A stretch of 10,758 bases of DNA from Malacoplasma sp. GTDB taxonomy: Bacteria > Bacillota_I > Bacilli_A > Mycoplasmatales > Mycoplasmoidaceae. How positions within the stretch are numbered: the first letter of the stretch is position 1; every line of letters starts with the position of its first letter. The translations under genes were made by a program, and so were the position numbers. A model generated the notes under the pieces. That model was not told where the DNA came from. It saw only the letters and a list, made by a program, of their open reading frames with translations, and ran no database searches. Shown here in pieces: positions 9,006 through 10,758 of the stretch. Location: NCBI GenBank assembly GCA_029050415.1, contig JAIDMU010000023.1, forward strand, positions 1 through 10,758, given 5' to 3'.

Positions 9006-9803
9006 ATGCAAACTAAACAATCAAAAACTAATAAATCATTAGTAAAAACTTTTCAAAAATTAAATAAACCACATAAAGGGCCTATTGAACAAAAAAATTC
9101 AGATGGTTACATTTTTGAATTAGAAAATGTAACAAAAAAATTTTGTAATGGTTTTTTAGTTAATGATGTTTTAAAAGGAATTAGTTTAAAAATAAAAAAA
9201 GGAAAATTTGTAGTTATTCTTGGTAAATCAGGTAGTGGAAAAACTACATTAATGAATATTTTATCAGCACTTTCTAGAGCATCAACTGGATCAGTTATTG
9301 TAAATAACTATCAACTAATTAATATGACTAATAATCAATTAACAGATTTTAGAAGAAAATATGTAGGTTATATATTTCAAGAATATGGATTGTTAACAAC
9401 TTTGAATGTGTATGATAATATCTTAACTGGATTTAATTTAAACAAAACTGGTAGAGATAAAAAAGAAATTGATGAAATCATTAATTTAGTTGGTTTGCAA
9501 GATCACAAAAAAAAATATCCTTCAGAGTTATCTGGCGGTCAGCAACAAAGAGTTTCAATAGCTAGAGCTGTTGCTAAAAGACCGTTAATTATTTTTGGTG
9601 ATGAACCAACTGGTGCTGTTGATTCATCAATGAGTAAAAAAATTCTCAAAATTTTAAAAGATGTAAATAAAAAATATAATACAACAATAGTTTTAATTAC
9701 CCATGACAAAGAAATTGCAAAAATTGCTGAACAAGTCATAATTATTGAAAATGGATTGATCAAACAAATGTATGAAAATAAAAATCCATTAGAAATAGTT
9801 TAA
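9006..9803 (+). CDS. ABC transporter ATP-binding protein (LolD/MacB-type)
   Basis: The 265-residue product has a complete nucleotide-binding domain: Walker A GKSGSGKTT (73-81), Q-loop Gln125 in YIFQEYGLL, signature LSGGQQQR (175-182), Walker B LIIFGDE (194-200, with catalytic Glu200), D-loop AVDS, and H-loop His233 (THD). DNILTGF after the Q-loop and EPTGAVDS are typical of the LolD/MacB/FtsE group that powers FtsX-fold permeases. A basic, Lys/Gln-rich N-terminal extension of about 37 residues precedes the domain. The ATG at 9006 is chosen because GGAG (8996-8999) is correctly spaced before it; an upstream in-frame TTG at 8994 overlaps this Shine-Dalgarno and is unlikely. It starts 16 nt after the permease stop. 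As the permease seems to be a fused dimer, two copies of this ATPase per permease chain would be expected. No Trp is present. Confidence 0.95.
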   Translation: MQTKQSKTNKSLVKTFQKLNKPHKGPIEQKNSDGYIFELENVTKKFCNGFLVNDVLKGISLKIKKGKFVVILGKSGSGKTTLMNILSALSRASTGSVIVNNYQLINMTNNQLTDFRRKYVGYIFQEYGLLTTLNVYDNILTGFNLNKTGRDKKEIDEIINLVGLQDHKKKYPSELSGGQQQRVSIARAVAKRPLIIFGDEPTGAVDSSMSKKILKILKDVNKKYNTTIVLITHDKEIAKIAEQVIIIENGLIKQMYENKNPLEIV

Positions 9804-9825
9804 AAATTATTATTTATTAAATTAA

Positions 9826-10026
9826 TTAAAATGATGCTAGTTCTTTTTGAATTGTTGGACATTTTTTAATATCTGCAACATCTTGTTTTAATATAAAAAC
9901 ATCTTGTTTCAATATAACAACATCTTTTTCAATGTTAGTAACTCTAACTTTGATTTCTTTTAATTCTTGTAAAATTAGTTCTAATATTGAATCTTTATCT
10001 TTTGCTTTTTTATTTATTTTTTTCAT
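9826..10026 (-). pseudogene. 5'-truncated copy of the neighbouring coiled-coil gene, possibly still translated (66 codons)
   Basis: The 66-codon frame is nearly identical to residues 58-115 of the gene at 10083-10430: it shares the KDKDSILELIL start of the coil, VRVTNIEKDVV and the C-terminal CPTIQKELAS. It contains one extra heptad (ILKQDVF, residues 38-44) created by a 21-bp duplication. Homology continues upstream of its ATG for about eight codons (FEGYFKAT against IEGHFKAT) and then stops; an in-frame TAG lies at 10060-10062. It therefore looks like a duplicate that lost its 5' half. It has no promoter of its own that I can see. AAGGA at 10042-10046 is about 15 nt from the ATG, farther than usual. 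It could be read from the promoter of the upstream copy, whose stop is 56 nt away. The frame is intact, so a small coiled-coil protein remains possible. Confidence 0.6.
9879..9920 (-). repeat. 21-bp tandem repeat encoding one duplicated heptad
   Basis: Two 21-bp units, each starting CATCTTGTTT on the plus strand, lie back to back at 9879-9899 and 9900-9920 and differ at two positions. A third, degenerate start (CATCTTTTTC) follows at 9921. On the coding (minus) strand each unit encodes one coiled-coil heptad containing ILKQDV. The sister gene at 10083-10430 has a single unit here, so the length difference is exactly one heptad. Confidence 0.85.
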
Positions 10027-10082
10027 AGTTGCTTTAAAATATCCTTCAAATAACTTTTTCTATTAAAAAAATTTAATATTAA

Positions 10083-10430
10083 TTAAAGTGATGCTAGTTC
10101 TTTTTGAATTGTTGGACACTTTTTAATATCTGCAACATCTTGTTTCAAATCCACAACATCTTTTTCAATGTTAGTAACTCTAACTTTGATTTCTTTTAAT
10201 TCTTTTAAAATTAGTTCTAATATTGAATCTTTATCTTTTGGTTGTTTATCTATTTTTTTCATAGTTGCTTTAAAATGTCCTTCAATGTTTAAAATTGTAG
10301 TAGATGTTCCAGTTTCTTCATTAATTTTTTGATTAACAATTTCTTCTTTGAAATCTTTTAGATTAATAGTTTTGCAACCTTTTATTTTATTAATGAATTC
10401 TTTTTCTGAAATGTCACCATTAAAAATCAT
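10083..10430 (-). CDS. Small hypothetical protein with a C-terminal coiled coil
   Basis: The 115-residue protein is not one I recognise. Residues 1 to about 57 (MIFNGDISEKEF, then IKGCKTINLKDFKEEI) may form a small folded domain; there is no signal peptide, lipobox or membrane segment. Residues 71-102 are a textbook coiled coil with hydrophobic residues at 71, 74, 78, 81, 85, 88, 92, 95, 99 and 102, an uninterrupted 3-4 spacing. The last 13 residues, KCPTIQKELASL with its single Cys, are the best-conserved part across the three local copies. Expression signals are strong: a TTGTCA/TATAAT promoter (10449-10476) and a perfect AAAGGAGGT (10439-10447) 8 nt before the ATG. An oligomerising cytoplasmic protein is the safest inference. 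A superficial likeness to M. pneumoniae DUF16-type coiled-coil proteins rests on composition only. Confidence 0.75.
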   Translation of the reverse strand: MIFNGDISEKEFINKIKGCKTINLKDFKEEIVNQKINEETGTSTTILNIEGHFKATMKKIDKQPKDKDSILELILKELKEIKVRVTNIEKDVVDLKQDVADIKKCPTIQKELASL

Positions 10431-10438
10431 GGTATTTT

Positions 10439-10476
10439 ACCTCCTTTCATTATATACAAAATCTTTGAAATGACAA
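10439..10476 (-). promoter_or_regulatory. Strong promoter and perfect Shine-Dalgarno of the 115-aa coiled-coil gene
   Basis: On the minus strand, TTGTCA (10471-10476, 5 of 6) and TATAAT (10449-10454, 6 of 6) are separated by 16 nt. The Shine-Dalgarno AAAGGAGGT (10439-10447) starts one base after the -10 element and lies 8 nt from the ATG. A start of transcription about 7 nt after the -10 would fall within the Shine-Dalgarno itself, so the leader would be extremely short. A second TATAAT at 10496-10501, without a convincing -35, could give a longer leader that includes the whole site. Confidence 0.65.
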
Positions 10477-10492
10477 AGACTTACAATTTTGT
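10456..10492. promoter_or_regulatory. Nested inverted repeats over the -35 region (possible operator or leader hairpin)
   Basis: Inner arms TCTTTG (10462-10467) and CAAAGA (10474-10479) flank six bases and overlap the -35 hexamer. Outer arms ACAAAAT (10456-10462) and ATTTTGT (10486-10492) enclose them asymmetrically, sharing one base with the inner left arm. As DNA this could be a repressor site covering the promoter. If transcription starts from the upstream TATAAT (10496-10501), the inner pair would form a short leader hairpin. Neither role is shown. Confidence 0.35.
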
Positions 10493-10548
10493 TACATTAT
10501 AGTTAGGTAAAAAAAGAAGAGAAACTGCATAAAAAAATATTAAATTAA

Positions 10549-10599
10549 TTAAAGTGCTGCTAATTTTTTTTGAATTGTTCGACACTTTTTAATATCTGC
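10549..10599 (-). pseudogene. Relic of the coiled-coil gene 3' end (16 codons plus stop)
   Basis: Reading the minus strand, the frame gives ADIKKCRTIQKKLAAL and a TAA stop, matching ADIKKCPTIQKELASL of the two intact C-termini at 13 of 16 positions. One codon upstream, after Phe and Asn codons, an in-frame TAA (10606-10608) closes the frame, and no coil sequence is recognisable beyond it. The conserved flank after the stop is present. It is too short to be a gene and is best read as a decayed third copy. Confidence 0.75.
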
Positions 10600-10603
10600 A
10601 AAG

Positions 10604-10758
10604 TTTTATTTAATATTAATAATTTTGATTTTTTAACTTTATTTAAAATTTAATTTTTGCTTTTTATTTTTTAATAATTTTTTTATAATTTACATTAAAA
10701 TGTAATTTAATTTTTAAAATTAGTGTTTATATTCAAATTTTTATTTTTTACTTTAATT
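10604..10758. other. Low-complexity AT sequence at the window end
   Basis: I see no gene, RNA or convincing promoter here. Sequence is almost entirely A and T with frequent stops in all frames. The only structure is the short palindrome TTACATT/AATGTAA (10690-10696 and 10699-10705) with a 2-nt centre. It could be the further decayed body of the third coiled-coil copy or an ordinary intergenic spacer running into the next gene. Confidence 0.5.

Larger units (their letters stand above)
9821..10603 (-). repeat. Three direct copies of a coiled-coil gene 3' end
   Basis: The same segment occurs three times in the same orientation. Copy A is about 9821-10050 (about 66 codons plus about 8 upstream), copy B is the 3' half of the gene at 10083-10430, and copy C is about 10541-10600 (16 codons). 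Homology includes the noncoding flank after the stop: ATTAATTAAA precedes the complement of the stop-proximal codons in all three. Copies A and B share almost the whole coil. C retains only ADIKKC.TIQK.LA.L. This pattern indicates tandem duplication with progressive loss of 5' parts, or repeated insertion of a 3' cassette. Confidence 0.75.

Noticed and set aside
8994..9008. TTG start at 8994 for the ATPase
   Set aside because: The TTG overlaps the GGAG that serves as ribosome site for the ATG at 9006 and has no such site of its own.
10083..10430. Relation of the MIFNGDIS start to BspA-like DUF285 repeat proteins of mollicutes
   Set aside because: Only a few residues resemble the FNGDIS motif, the repeat pattern with Trp and Met is missing, and there is no lipoprotein signal.
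9821..10603. CRISPR array or insertion sequence as an explanation of the repeats
   Set aside because: Copies are long, coding, of unequal length and not separated by regular spacers; there is no transposase and no terminal inverted repeat.
10676..10758. Start of another gene or an RNA gene at the window end
   Set aside because: All frames are short, the sequence is nearly pure A/T, and the one palindrome has too small a loop for a convincing RNA structure.

Overview
The window is very AT-rich and reads correctly only with genetic code 4, in which UGA encodes tryptophan. Nearly every Trp codon I can place is TGA; the only exceptions are two TGG codons late in the large permease. The rpoE delta subunit, class II aldolase, ychF, tdk and upp genes, together with clear Shine-Dalgarno sites, point to a mollicute. 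I infer the Spiroplasma/Mesoplasma/Entomoplasma/Mycoplasma mycoides branch, but I cannot name the species. Read with the standard code, most genes would look broken; with code 4 the housekeeping genes are full length.

Left part (1-3780, plus strand): the 3' end of an unrecognised gene, then rpoE (RNA polymerase delta) behind its own probable promoter, then fba (class II fructose-bisphosphate aldolase). A 12-bp hairpin terminator follows, then ychF (Obg-like ATPase) and, 11 nt later, tdk (thymidine kinase). tdk converges on upp (uracil phosphoribosyltransferase, minus strand, 3784-4404) across a shared hairpin, which puts two pyrimidine-salvage genes side by side.

Middle part (4405-9803): a 151-nt divergent spacer with short direct repeats and an A/T near-palindrome, then a two-gene ABC unit. 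The first gene is one 1477-residue FtsX/MacB-type permease containing about 18 in-frame UGA codons. It appears to be two TM-ectodomain-TM protomers fused head to tail. The second gene is its ATPase, 16 nt downstream. The permease promoter lies so close to its ATG that the mRNA is probably leaderless or nearly so.

Right part (9804-10758, minus strand): three copies of the 3' end of one small coiled-coil gene family. One is complete (115 aa, strong promoter and perfect Shine-Dalgarno). One is 5'-truncated but keeps a 66-codon frame with one extra heptad. One is a 16-codon relic. The family is unfamiliar to me and this block is the least explained part of the window. The last 150 bases are low-complexity AT sequence.
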